Part shown: positions 17,078 through 24,160 of the stretch, in pieces | Numbering within the stretch: the stretch's first letter is position 1 | Layout of the letters: each line of letters opens with the position of its first letter | Source of the DNA: CAYVQU01 sp964453155 | GTDB taxonomy: Bacteria; Chloroflexota; Anaerolineae; Anaerolineales; UBA11858 | Assembly: GCA_964453155.1 (NCBI GenBank) | Contig: CAYVQU010000017.1 | Span: 1-46,459, forward strand | Reading direction: 5' to 3' | Length of the DNA stretch: 46,459 bases | Made by a program: the position numbers and the translations under genes | Notes under the pieces: generated by a model | What the model was told of the DNA's origin: nothing | The model's input: the letters and a program-made list of their open reading frames with translations, nothing else | Database searches by the model: none

Positions 17078-18661
17078 ATGAAATATGTCTCTGTCGCCGA
17101 AATGATCGCTATCGAAAAAGAATCTGATGCCGCGGGTCATACTTATCCTGAGATGATGGAGCACGCTGGCAGGGGGCTGGCAGAAGTTGCCCATGATGCG
17201 TATATTCATTTGAGTGAGAAAAGTGTTTTAGGTTTGGTAGGATCAGGAAATAATGGCGGTGATACGCTGGTCGCGTTTGACTATCTTCAACAGTGGGGTT
17301 GGGACACCACGGCCTATATCGTTCGACCACGTCCCGCCGATGATCCCCTCCTGGAGCGGGTGCGCGCTGCCGGTGGCAAAATCATCGAAATTGAGAGTGA
17401 TTCTGGCCATCGAGATCTGATCGCAGCTCTGAAAACCAACCCCGTCCTCCTCGACGGCATCCTGGGGACCGGTATCCGCCTCCCCCTACGGGGAAATGTG
17501 GGCGAAATGTTAGCGTTAGTATCCCAAACCATCGCCGCTTTGGAAGCCTCACCCCATATCATCGCCGTCGATTGCCCTTCAGGCGTCGATTGTGATACCG
17601 GCGCGGCCGCAACCGAATGCCTTCCCGCCGAAATAACGGTCACTATGGCCGCAGTCAAACAAGGTTTACTCAAATTTCCTGCTTTTAATTTTGTCGGTGA
17701 TCTGCAAGGAGTAGGAATTGGGCTGCCCGACGGATTGAATGCCCACGAATCAATTCCCCGGGAAATTGTAGCGCCCGAGTGGGTGCAGGCCGTACTCCCC
17801 ACACGACCATTAAACGCCCATAAATCTACTTTTGGGGTGGTGATGGTTATCGCCGGGTCGGTCAATTACAGTGGGGCCGCGCTGCTAGCCGGTGAATCTG
17901 CATTTCGCAGCGGCGCGGGCTGGGTGACTTTGGCTGTCCCCGATCCCCTCCACGCGGCTCTTGCTGGACACTTCAGCGAGGCCACCTGGCTGCCTTTGCC
18001 CCATCGAGATGGCTGGATAGCGAAAGATGCCGCCCGAATCGTCCAGAAAAATTTGGATCGGGTCACAACCCTCCTCATCGGTCCTGGTTTTGGGGTGGAA
18101 TCTACAACTGGACTCTTCGTTCAAGATTTATTGTTTTCAAGCTCCAAAAGAAATCAGCGTTTATCTGCGTCCAATTTCCCCTCTCTGGTGATCGATGCCG
18201 ATGGCCTAAAATTGTTAGCCCAAATCCCTGGTTGGGCCGCCCAACTTCCAAACCCCGCGATTCTGACCCCCCATCCTGGCGAGATGGCAATTCTCACTGA
18301 TCTGCCGGTCCAAAAAATCCAATCCAGTCGGGTTGAAATCGCTGAAAAATACGCCGCAGAGTGGGGACATGTGGTAGTCCTAAAGGGAGCTTTCACGGTC
18401 ATCGCATCACCAGATGGACGTACCGCCATCATCCCCGTCGCCACTCCCGCGCTGGCCCGCGCCGGGACGGGGGATGTGTTGGCTGGTTTAATCGTTGGGT
18501 TACGCGCCCAAGGAATGGATGCTTACGCCGCGGCCGCGGCTGGAGCCTGGATTCACGCGCAAGCCGGTCTGTACGCTGCTGATATACTCGGCAGCACGGC
18601 AACCGTCCTCGCTGGCGACGTGTTATCCGCCAGCGTCGATATTATTTCTGATCTGACATAA
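17078..18661 (+). CDS. nnr: Bifunctional NAD(P)HX epimerase / dehydratase
   Basis: A 527-aa metabolite-repair enzyme. The N-terminal YjeF domain (1-215; GSGNNGGDTLVA at 56-67) epimerises damaged NAD(P)HX. The C-terminal ribokinase-like domain (about 245-525; AGSVNYSGAALLAGESA, LTPHPGEMA and AGTGDVLAG) dehydrates the S form using ADP or ATP. The start is the ATG at 17078 with a GGAG site; the longer open frame from 16937 overlaps the preceding gene and lacks homology. Between FVQDLL and SLVIDADGLKLL lies a roughly 15-residue insertion (SSSKRNQRLSASNFP) absent from usual family members. Its DNA at 18151-18177 belongs to a nonamer repeat family seen elsewhere in the window. Confidence 0.93.
   Translation: MKYVSVAEMIAIEKESDAAGHTYPEMMEHAGRGLAEVAHDAYIHLSEKSVLGLVGSGNNGGDTLVAFDYLQQWGWDTTAYIVRPRPADDPLLERVRAAGGKIIEIESDSGHRDLIAALKTNPVLLDGILGTGIRLPLRGNVGEMLALVSQTIAALEASPHIIAVDCPSGVDCDTGAAATECLPAEITVTMAAVKQGLLKFPAFNFVGDLQGVGIGLPDGLNAHESIPREIVAPEWVQAVLPTRPLNAHKSTFGVVMVIAGSVNYSGAALLAGESAFRSGAGWVTLAVPDPLHAALAGHFSEATWLPLPHRDGWIAKDAARIVQKNLDRVTTLLIGPGFGVESTTGLFVQDLLFSSSKRNQRLSASNFPSLVIDADGLKLLAQIPGWAAQLPNPAILTPHPGEMAILTDLPVQKIQSSRVEIAEKYAAEWGHVVVLKGAFTVIASPDGRTAIIPVATPALARAGTGDVLAGLIVGLRAQGMDAYAAAAAGAWIHAQAGLYAADILGSTATVLAGDVLSASVDIISDLT
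18151..18177. repeat. Nonamer-type repeat inside nnr
   Basis: On the minus strand the segment reads as successive 9-mers close to ACGCAGATA and AACGCTGAT after a TTGG. It resembles the unit in the inverted-repeat element at 40999-41052. It is read in frame by the NAD(P)HX dehydratase domain and codes for a loop that other family members lack. Confidence 0.55.
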
Positions 18662-18750
18662 CCTCAAAAAATTTTGCATCCTCTCGAAAGTAGCATCCTG
18701 ATCGCTTTTATTTCTTAACTCCTCCTCTATATTTTTTCAAGCTAGGTATG

Positions 18751-18778
18751 AAAAAAGGCTGCCTTTTTGGGGCAGCCT
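18751..18778 (-). terminator. Rho-independent terminator of the YtxH transcript
   Basis: AGGCTGCC (18756-18763) pairs with GGCAGCCT (18771-18778) around a 7-nt loop. On the minus strand the stem is followed by TTTTTT, giving a strong intrinsic terminator 26 nt after the YtxH stop codon. Confidence 0.85.
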
Positions 18779-18803
18779 CCCTTGTTGTAAAGACGTTTCG
18801 AGA

Positions 18804-19232
18804 TTAGCTTTCGACGGGAATTTCTTCCTCGCCCGCGCCATCTTTTTTACGGGCCGCAATGGCTCCTTCAACTTTAGCCTTTTGTTCGTCGAATTTGGCT
18901 TTTTGTTCTTCCAGTACGACCTGGCCTTGTTGTTTTATTTCATCCGTTTTAACCTTGGCCTGTTGGGCCAGTTCATCGGCACGCGTTTGCATTTCTTTCA
19001 TTGCGGTCTCAGCTTTGGCCTGGGCCTCGGCATAAGCTTTTTCAGCCCGTGCCCGGGTTTCAGCGGTTGATTCCGCAGCTTTGTCTTTGAGTTCGATACT
19101 CTTATCGCGGATCACCGTGCGAGTTTCTTCACCCGATTGGGGAGCCAGCAGCAACGCGGTTGCCGCACCAACTAAACCACCGATCACAAATCCAGCCAAA
19201 AAGGCTCCAAAATCACTGTTACTATCACCCAT
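18804..19232 (-). CDS. YtxH domain-containing protein
   Basis: A 142-aa protein with one N-terminal membrane helix (FLAGFVIGGLVGAATALLLAP) followed at once by the YtxH signature PQSGEETR. A long charged coiled coil rich in Ala, Glu and Lys fills residues 40-130. YtxH proteins are general-stress-associated, and their biochemical role is not established. It is preceded by an excellent ribosome-binding site (AAGGAG), lies 27 nt after the small membrane protein and ends at a strong terminator, so the two form one unit. Confidence 0.85.
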   Translation of the reverse strand: MGDSNSDFGAFLAGFVIGGLVGAATALLLAPQSGEETRTVIRDKSIELKDKAAESTAETRARAEKAYAEAQAKAETAMKEMQTRADELAQQAKVKTDEIKQQGQVVLEEQKAKFDEQKAKVEGAIAARKKDGAGEEEIPVES

Positions 19233-19259
19233 GATATTTACTCCTTGGTATTTAAAACG

Positions 19260-19721
19260 TTAATTATTTTCTTTATTTCGAGCGGGGCGGACAATCTTTA
19301 GAAACGATTGCAAGCCCGCAAAATACTCATTTAGTTTGATCACCGGTTCGGCCAAATTGTCACTCAAAAACTGAGTTGTACCCCGTAAAGTGTTTACTGT
19401 TTCATTGGTCGAGTCCATGATGGGTTTGATCTCATTTTGCAGCAAGTTGATCATCCGCGCCAATTGAATGATCAATATAATGAGGGCGATCCCAATTACC
19501 AATGATTCAAGCGCCATGAAGATGATGAAAACATCTCGAATTTTAGCAGTGGTGTCGGCCTCTCCAGTAATTAACAAGACAACTGCTGTAATGATGAGCG
19601 CTAAAAGAACCAGCCCGCCAATGACCCCGCCCACGATAGCAGCGGTGTTTGGTTTGGTTTCCGCTGGTGTGGTTTCAGGAATTTCTACTTCAATTTGAGG
19701 AGTGATGTTATCGTTTTCCAT
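19260..19721 (-). CDS. Small two-helix membrane protein
   Basis: A 153-aa protein with an acidic, Pro/Thr-rich N-terminal tail of about 25 residues, two hydrophobic segments (about 28-52 and 64-88) and an amphipathic C-terminal part (MINLLQNEIKPIMDST onward) resembling DUF948-type or chemoreceptor-like coiled coils. I do not recognise a specific family. It is the first gene of a two-gene unit with the YtxH protein. TATAAT lies 10 nt before its ATG with no Shine-Dalgarno, which suggests a leaderless message. A cell-envelope stress role is possible by association only. Confidence 0.75.
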   Translation of the reverse strand: MENDNITPQIEVEIPETTPAETKPNTAAIVGGVIGGLVLLALIITAVVLLITGEADTTAKIRDVFIIFMALESLVIGIALIILIIQLARMINLLQNEIKPIMDSTNETVNTLRGTTQFLSDNLAEPVIKLNEYFAGLQSFLKIVRPARNKENN

Positions 19722-19731
19722 GATTGAAAAT

Positions 19732-19740
19732 ATTATAGCA
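19732..19740 (-). promoter_or_regulatory. Extended -10 promoter of the small membrane protein
   Basis: Minus-strand TGCTATAAT is a perfect extended -10 box, 10 nt from the ATG at 19721. Identical boxes occur at 20470-20478 and 36710-36718. Confidence 0.6.
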
Positions 19741-19767
19741 TAACCTTTGTGGTGAAAGTCACAAGCC

Positions 19768-19955
19768 AGGTTTAGGTTTAGGGCAATCGCATGTAACCTT
19801 AAAGGGCAGTTAAAACTGCACCGACAACTGCGAAGTCGCCCTTCGGCGACTGAGTTTCAACCTGCGAAGGCAGGTTTTTCCAGCGCATATGCGCCAGTTG
19901 CTGCGACTTCAGTCGCCTTGTTTTCATGAACATGCGATTGCCCTAGGTTTAGGTT
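19768..19955. mobile_element. MITE-like element with terminal inverted repeats and flanking direct repeat
   Basis: A 15-bp perfect inverted repeat (TAGGGCAATCGCATG at 19779-19793; CATGCGATTGCCCTA at 19931-19945) bounds about 166 bp. An 11-bp direct repeat, AGGTTTAGGTT, directly flanks it (19768-19778 and 19945-19955), as a target-site duplication would. The inside is dense in hairpins: AGTCGCC/GGCGACT, AACCTGC/GCAGGTT followed by T, the palindrome GCGCATATGCGC, and GGCGACTGA (19845) pairing with TCAGTCGCC (19909). It encodes no protein. It fills the spacer before the Lrp gene and overlaps that gene's last codons. A non-autonomous transposon is the best reading; a structured RNA is the alternative. 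Confidence 0.65.
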
Positions 19956-20410
19956 ACTTCTTCCGGAGATTTCCCGGGAACCCCATATGGAGTTTTAAAT
20001 GTCCGGAGTGTGATGAACGTTTGCGTACGCCCAATCCCTGGAATTCGACGCAATTTTTGGTTGATGAAGTTTGCTAAATGATCCCGATCTTTGCAGAGGG
20101 TTTCGAGGATGAAATCAAATTCACCTGAAACCATGTTGAGGTAACTTACTTCGGGATAATTCGCAATCGTACGCCCAATTTCTTCAATATCACCCGAAGT
20201 AATTTCAACGCCGACCATCGCGGGAGCGTTCAGGCCAACCCGATTCGGGTCAACTAACCCGACAATGTGTAACACTTCGTCATCGATCAGTTTGGAAACT
20301 CGGTTGCGGACCGTCCCTTCGGAGACTCCTAACCGGTCGGCAATCTCAGTGAAAGGTCGGCGTCCGTTCGTTTTTAGTAAGTCTATTATTGATAGATCAA
20401 GCTTATCCAT
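19949..20410 (-). CDS. Lrp/AsnC-family transcriptional regulator
   Basis: A 153-aa regulator. The N-terminal winged HTH (LDLSIIDLLKTNGRRPFTEIADRLGVSEGTVRNRV, about 3-38) and the C-terminal RAM/ACT-like domain (about 65-145) are both complete. Such proteins form octamers and sense amino acids or related metabolites. It lies directly downstream of the his operon on the same strand but has its own promoter, so it may be separately regulated; whether it controls amino-acid genes here is unknown. The last few codons run into the direct repeat flanking the MITE-like element, so the C-terminus may have been altered by that insertion. Confidence 0.92.
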   Translation of the reverse strand: MDKLDLSIIDLLKTNGRRPFTEIADRLGVSEGTVRNRVSKLIDDEVLHIVGLVDPNRVGLNAPAMVGVEITSGDIEEIGRTIANYPEVSYLNMVSGEFDFILETLCKDRDHLANFINQKLRRIPGIGRTQTFITLRTFKTPYGVPGKSPEEVT

Positions 20411-20469
20411 CGATTTATTCCTTGCGATATTCGTAGTAGTTTTGAGTGTTAATATCAGAAATCGCAGGA

Positions 20470-20478
20470 ATTATAGCA
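20470..20478 (-). promoter_or_regulatory. Extended -10 promoter of the Lrp-type gene
   Basis: Minus-strand TGCTATAAT lies about 60 nt upstream of the ATG at 20410, which has its own ribosome-binding site AAGGA. It lies in the spacer after hisE. Confidence 0.6.
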
Positions 20479-20508
20479 TAATTTTCGGAGATTCTACGAA
20501 CTTCGCAG

Positions 20509-20784
20509 CTATTTATTATGTCTCCGCCGTAATTCGGCCTCAACAGCTTCTAATGTAATATCTTTATGAGCTAACAATACCAATGCATGGTAAAAGAGGT
20601 CGGCAGTTTCTTCGATCAGGCGTTGTGTCCCTTGGCTTTTGGCTGCCAAGATGACCTCAACAGCCTCTTCACCGACTTTCTGGCAAATTTTGTCTTCCCC
20701 AGCAGAAAACAGGTGGGCCGTGTATGAACCTGCTGTGGGATTCGATTTTCGATCTGCGATGATTTTATATAATATATTAAGCAT
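20509..20784 (-). CDS. hisE: Phosphoribosyl-ATP pyrophosphatase
   Basis: A 91-aa enzyme for the second step of histidine synthesis, hydrolysing phosphoribosyl-ATP to phosphoribosyl-AMP. The MazG-like metal-binding helices are visible as KVGEEAVEVILAAK and IEETADLFYHALVLL. I took the ATG at 20784 as the start because homology begins there; an upstream TTG at 20802 is less likely. It is a separate gene, not fused to hisI, and is the last gene of the operon. The 79-nt gap before it holds a short repeat element. Confidence 0.93.
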   Translation of the reverse strand: MLNILYKIIADRKSNPTAGSYTAHLFSAGEDKICQKVGEEAVEVILAAKSQGTQRLIEETADLFYHALVLLAHKDITLEAVEAELRRRHNK

Positions 20785-20804
20785 AATTTTCTTACCTATC
20801 AAAT

Positions 20805-20862
20805 CACAAAGAACACACAGGGATCCGAAGAAAAAGCTTTGTGAAACTTTGTGCTCTTTGTG
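20805..20862. repeat. Inverted short-repeat element between hisI and hisE
   Basis: CACAAAGAACACA (20805-20817) is a near-perfect inverted match to TGTGCTCTTTGTG (20850-20862). The minus strand reads as units of ACCACAAAG and AGCACAAAG. This is the same class as the ACCACAGAG element at 36794-36841. Nothing indicates a terminator. Confidence 0.65.
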
Positions 20863-20863
20863 G

Positions 20864-21223
20864 TTAGTTCCCTAATTTTCGAAAAAAGCAAGATCTCTTT
20901 CCAGTATGACACGCTGGCCCATCGGGATTGACTTTCAATAGCAACGTGTCTGCATCACAATCGACCCAAATATCGGTGACATTGAGAAAATTCCCCGAGG
21001 TTGCGCCTTTATGCCACAACTCCTGGCGGCTGCGACTCCAAAAATGAGCCTGACCCGAGGTGTGGGTCAATTCAAGTGCCTCGGTGTTCATCCAAGCGAC
21101 CATTACTACCTCACCCGTTTTATCATCCTGACAGATTGCGGGGATGAGACCGTTTGCATCGAATTTTAACGTTTCAATGTTCTTACGTGCAAACGCTAGA
21201 AAGCTCTCCTTTTCTGGTTTCAC
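20864..21223 (-). CDS. hisI: Phosphoribosyl-AMP cyclohydrolase
   Basis: A 119-aa zinc- and magnesium-dependent enzyme for the third histidine step, opening the adenine ring of phosphoribosyl-AMP. Family landmarks are VVMVAWMN, HFWSRSRQELWHKGATSGN, the metal ligands in WVDCDADTLL, and the terminal Cys pair in GPACHTGKRSCFF. The start is a GTG that overlaps the hisF stop by 4 nt (GTGA), so it is translationally coupled. Confidence 0.96.
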   Translation of the reverse strand: MKPEKESFLAFARKNIETLKFDANGLIPAICQDDKTGEVVMVAWMNTEALELTHTSGQAHFWSRSRQELWHKGATSGNFLNVTDIWVDCDADTLLLKVNPDGPACHTGKRSCFFRKLGN

Positions 21224-21999
21224 ACTGGCCTCCGAATTCTCAAACCTCGCTTGACCAAATAATCTTTGATTTCTTCAACTGTGTATTCGTCATAGTGCAG
21301 CATCGAGGCGATCAACGCGGCGTCTGCCTTGCCTTCAGTAAGAACTTCGTAGAGATGTTCAGGCGTTCCCCCACCTCCCGAAGCGATGACGGGGATCGTC
21401 ACAGCTTCAGCGATCTGACGGGTTAAGTTGATTTCATATCCTTCCTTGGTGCCATCGGCATCAATGGAGTTGATCACCAATTCACCCGCCCCAAGTTTCT
21501 CGCCGCGTTGGGCCCACTCCAGGGCATCGACTCCCATCGGAGTCCGGCCGCCATTGATTACGATTTCATAGCCCGATGGAATTTGGGGTGATTTTTCGAC
21601 TTGCAGAATATCCATCGATAACACTACGGCTTGGGCACCAAAGGCGTATGAAGCCTCGGCAATCAACTGCGGATTTTTGACCGCGGCCGAGTTTACATTC
21701 ACTTTCTCAGCTCCAGCTAATAAAACCTGACTGCAATCCGCCACAGTCCGCAAACCCCCGCCGACTGAGAAGGGGATGAATACCTGCTCTGCCACTTGGC
21801 TGACCACGTCGATCATGATATCGCGTTTGTCGCTCGAGGCCGTAATGTCATAAAACACCAATTCATCCAGCCCATCTTCGTAATACTTCTTGGCTTTTTT
21901 AACCGGATCGCCAATATCCTTGGTATCTACAAATTTGATACTCTTCGCCAATTTCCCATCTCGGACATCGAGACAAGAGATGATGCGTTTACTTAACAT
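21220..21999 (-). CDS. hisF: Imidazole glycerol phosphate synthase, cyclase subunit
   Basis: A 259-aa (beta/alpha)8 barrel that joins ammonia from HisH to PRFAR to give imidazole glycerol phosphate and AICAR. The catalytic aspartates lie in ISCLDVRDG and NSIDADGTKEGYE; both phosphate-binding halves (SVGGGLRT and IASGGGGTPEH) are intact. The start is the ATG at 21999 with GGGAG upstream; the open frame continues 8 codons further without homology. A heptamer repeat fills most of the 46-nt gap to hisH. Confidence 0.97.
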   Translation of the reverse strand: MLSKRIISCLDVRDGKLAKSIKFVDTKDIGDPVKKAKKYYEDGLDELVFYDITASSDKRDIMIDVVSQVAEQVFIPFSVGGGLRTVADCSQVLLAGAEKVNVNSAAVKNPQLIAEASYAFGAQAVVLSMDILQVEKSPQIPSGYEIVINGGRTPMGVDALEWAQRGEKLGAGELVINSIDADGTKEGYEINLTRQIAEAVTIPVIASGGGGTPEHLYEVLTEGKADAALIASMLHYDEYTVEEIKDYLVKRGLRIRRPV

Positions 22000-22011
22000 A
22001 GGTATCTCCCA

Positions 22012-22039
22012 ATCACGTATCACAAGTCACGTGATTCGT
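22012..22039. repeat. Degenerate heptamer repeat in the hisH-hisF gap
   Basis: Four successive 7-mers (ATCACGT, ATCACAA, GTCACGT, GATTCGT) share the theme of the perfect ACGCATC array at 13994-14049. Confidence 0.7.
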
Positions 22040-22045
22040 GAAATT

Positions 22046-22657
22046 TTAAGGCTTCCACTCTGCAAAGTTTGCGAGTAATTTCAGGCCGACTGGCCCACTT
22101 TTCTCGGTGTGGAATTGGACCGCGAACAAGTTGTCTTGCCCGATCGCGGTCGGAAAAGTGATTTCATAGTCTGCGGTCGCGTAAACATTCTGGGGAATGG
22201 TTGGGTTGGGGAAATAGGAGTGGACGAAATAAAATTCATCACCAGGCCGGATGTGAGACAGAATGGGATGGGGTTGAGAGACATTTACAACGTTCCAGCC
22301 CATGTGAGGGATTTTAAGGGCTTCATTCTGTAAATTGAAGCGGGTACAAACTCCGGAAATGAGTCCCAGCCCGGGGGTATCGGCCTCCTCAGAATGATCC
22401 AGAATGATTTGGCACCCAATGCAGATGCCCAAAATGGGGATGCCGCTTAGGAAAACATCCTTCAGGGCTGAATCCAACCCCCGAGATTTCAGCACCTCCA
22501 TTGCCGCCCCCGCGTGGCCTACTCCTGGGAAGATGACCCGCTCCGCCCGCCGGACCTCCTCCGGATCACCCGTAATCACATTTTCAATCCCCAAATGATT
22601 AAGTGCCCGCCTGACCGAAGTCAAATTTCCAGCGTCGTAATCTACAATCGTTATCAT
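22046..22657 (-). CDS. hisH: Imidazole glycerol phosphate synthase, glutaminase subunit
   Basis: A 203-aa class I glutamine amidotransferase that feeds ammonia to HisF. The nucleophile lies in ILGICIGCQIIL (the Cys of GIC), and the His-Glu pair is in VQFHTEKSG near the C-terminus. The oxyanion region and PGVGHAGAAM are conserved. The residue after the nucleophile elbow is a second Cys where most homologues carry Met (GMQ). It sits between hisA and hisF, as in many his operons. Confidence 0.96.
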   Translation of the reverse strand: MITIVDYDAGNLTSVRRALNHLGIENVITGDPEEVRRAERVIFPGVGHAGAAMEVLKSRGLDSALKDVFLSGIPILGICIGCQIILDHSEEADTPGLGLISGVCTRFNLQNEALKIPHMGWNVVNVSQPHPILSHIRPGDEFYFVHSYFPNPTIPQNVYATADYEITFPTAIGQDNLFAVQFHTEKSGPVGLKLLANFAEWKP

Positions 22658-22685
22658 AAGTACTCCATTTCGGAATTTGAAATGT

Positions 22686-22719
22686 GGATTGCGGAAAACT
22701 ATTCCGAATTCCGCAATCC
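22686..22719. repeat. Heptamer-derived hairpin at the hisA 3' end
   Basis: An 11-bp perfect inverted repeat (GGATTGCGGAA and TTCCGCAATCC, 12-nt loop) lies within a longer run of degenerate 7-mers (units such as GCGGAAT and TCGGAAT) that spans the hisA stop codon. The last codons of hisA (GLRNSE) are read from this repeat. Confidence 0.7.
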
Positions 22720-23445
22720 GAGTTCCGCCATTGATATTTGCCCTTCATACAAAGCCCGACCGATGATGACTCCAGCCAGCCCTGCAGTTCGGGTTTGGTC
22801 CACATCTGCCACAGTTGAGACACCGCCCGAGGCGACCACTTTCAAGCCGGTATTTTTTTGAAGCTCGACCGCACTGCTAACATCAACCCCAGTGCTGACG
22901 CCATCGCGGTTGACATCGGTTAAGACGCACCATTCTACGCCCTGATTCTTGAGCCGTTGCCCGATCTCCAACATCGTCAAAGGGGTCTCTTCCTGCCAGC
23001 CGCGGACCATCACCCGTCTCTCCTGAATCCCTATGTCTCCCGCGATGGCTTGAGGGCCAAATTGGTTAATGGCCCACTCGACGAGATCGGGATTCTTCAC
23101 AGTGGCTGTCCCTAAAAAGACCCGGGCCACCCCTAAATCCAGGGCAGCCTCGACATTCACGCGTTCCCGTATCCCCCCGCCAAACTCAATTTTGGCATTA
23201 AATCTTTCCGCCGTCTTCAAAATGATTTCCAACGCGCTCTGATTGGCCGAATCATTGGCCTCAAAAGCCCCATCCATATTGATGATGTGCAGCCAGCGTG
23301 CCCCCGCACTTAGCCATTTCTCAGCCCAAAATGCAGGATCATCCCCATATGTCGTCTGCCGGTCCGGATCGCCTTGGGCCAAGCGCACCACTTTGCCGCC
23401 GCGCAAGTCAATCGCTGGAAAAACCGTAAATTTTTCATTCGCCAT
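22699..23445 (-). CDS. hisA: ProFAR isomerase
   Basis: A 248-aa (beta/alpha)8 barrel that isomerises ProFAR to PRFAR, the fourth histidine step. The catalytic aspartates lie in PAIDLRGGKVVRL (D13) and LTDVNRDG, and the phosphate-binding glycines in EFGGGIRE and VASGGVSTV. The start ATG lies inside a heptamer repeat shared with the hisB stop codon, 17 nt from it, and the C-terminal six residues are encoded by another heptamer repeat. Both ends therefore look reshaped by repeats, while the catalytic core is normal. Confidence 0.96.
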   Translation of the reverse strand: MANEKFTVFPAIDLRGGKVVRLAQGDPDRQTTYGDDPAFWAEKWLSAGARWLHIINMDGAFEANDSANQSALEIILKTAERFNAKIEFGGGIRERVNVEAALDLGVARVFLGTATVKNPDLVEWAINQFGPQAIAGDIGIQERRVMVRGWQEETPLTMLEIGQRLKNQGVEWCVLTDVNRDGVSTGVDVSSAVELQKNTGLKVVASGGVSTVADVDQTRTAGLAGVIIGRALYEGQISMAELGLRNSE

Positions 23446-23470
23446 TCGTCATTCCTCACTCGTCATTCGG
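23437..23470. repeat. Heptamer repeat spanning the hisB stop and hisA start
   Basis: Five consecutive 7-mers on the plus strand (ATTCGCC, ATTCGTC, ATTCCTC, ACTCGTC and a partial ATTCGG) cover the hisB TGA and the hisA ATG. On the minus strand the array also supplies a GAGG-like ribosome-binding sequence. The same unit recurs in frame at 43072-43106. Confidence 0.85.
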
Positions 23471-24053
23471 TCAAGGTGCCCTTGGTGCTGGGAATATCAC
23501 CTCGCCGGGGATCAATTTGGGTGGCTGTATCCAATGCCCGGGCCAGCGCTTTGAACAACCCCTCGGCCTGGTGGTGGTCATCACGACCATATAGAACCCG
23601 GGCGTGCAGATTGCAGCGGGCCGTTATGGCAAAACTCTCGAAAAAGTGTTCAAACAAACTCGTCGGAATGTTCCCCACATAAGGTGTATGCCATTCGGTC
23701 TGGACTACCGTGTAGGGCCGGCCAGAAAAATCAATCGCCACAAAAGCCAGCGATTCATCCATTGGGACATAGGCATGCCCCACCCGGGAAATCCCTTTTC
23801 GATTGGTCAAGGTTTGGTCAAAGGCCTGCCCCAAAACCAGGGCACAATCTTCGACCGTATGATGGGGGTCAACCTCTAAATCACCGCGGGCCTGAACGGC
23901 TAAATCAAACAGCCCGTGAACGGCAATATGGTGCAGCATATGATCAAAAAACCCCACCCCGGTGTCAATTTCGGCTTTTCCGCTCCCATCCAAGTTCAAA
24001 GAAATGGTGATCTCGGTTTCATTCGTTTTTCGGTAGATTTCGGCAGTTCGCAT
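23463..24053 (-). CDS. hisB: Imidazoleglycerol-phosphate dehydratase
   Basis: A 196-aa monofunctional manganese enzyme for the sixth histidine step. The two metal-binding motifs are present: DPHHTVEDCALVLGQA and GRDDHHQAEGLFKAL, together with GVGFFDHMLHHIAVHG. It lacks the N-terminal phosphatase domain of enterobacterial HisB, so histidinol-phosphate phosphatase must be encoded elsewhere. The stop codon lies in a heptamer repeat. Confidence 0.97.
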   Translation of the reverse strand: MRTAEIYRKTNETEITISLNLDGSGKAEIDTGVGFFDHMLHHIAVHGLFDLAVQARGDLEVDPHHTVEDCALVLGQAFDQTLTNRKGISRVGHAYVPMDESLAFVAIDFSGRPYTVVQTEWHTPYVGNIPTSLFEHFFESFAITARCNLHARVLYGRDDHHQAEGLFKALARALDTATQIDPRRGDIPSTKGTLTE

Positions 24054-24069
24054 ATGTACCTCGTTATGA

Positions 24070-24160
24070 GATAGGGATAGGGATGTGATAAAGAGACTTC
24101 AATTTCTCCAATCTCTAGCCCCATCACAATTCTCTATCTTGATTTCCAATCTCTCTCACC
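24070..24160. repeat. Degenerate heptamer repeat in the hisC-hisB gap
   Basis: The minus strand carries a run of 7-mers related to GAGATTG and TAGAGAA. It begins within the last codons of hisC (REIGNQDREL) and runs through most of the spacer to hisB. The same family occurs at 26683-26725. Phase is kept imperfectly. Confidence 0.6.
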
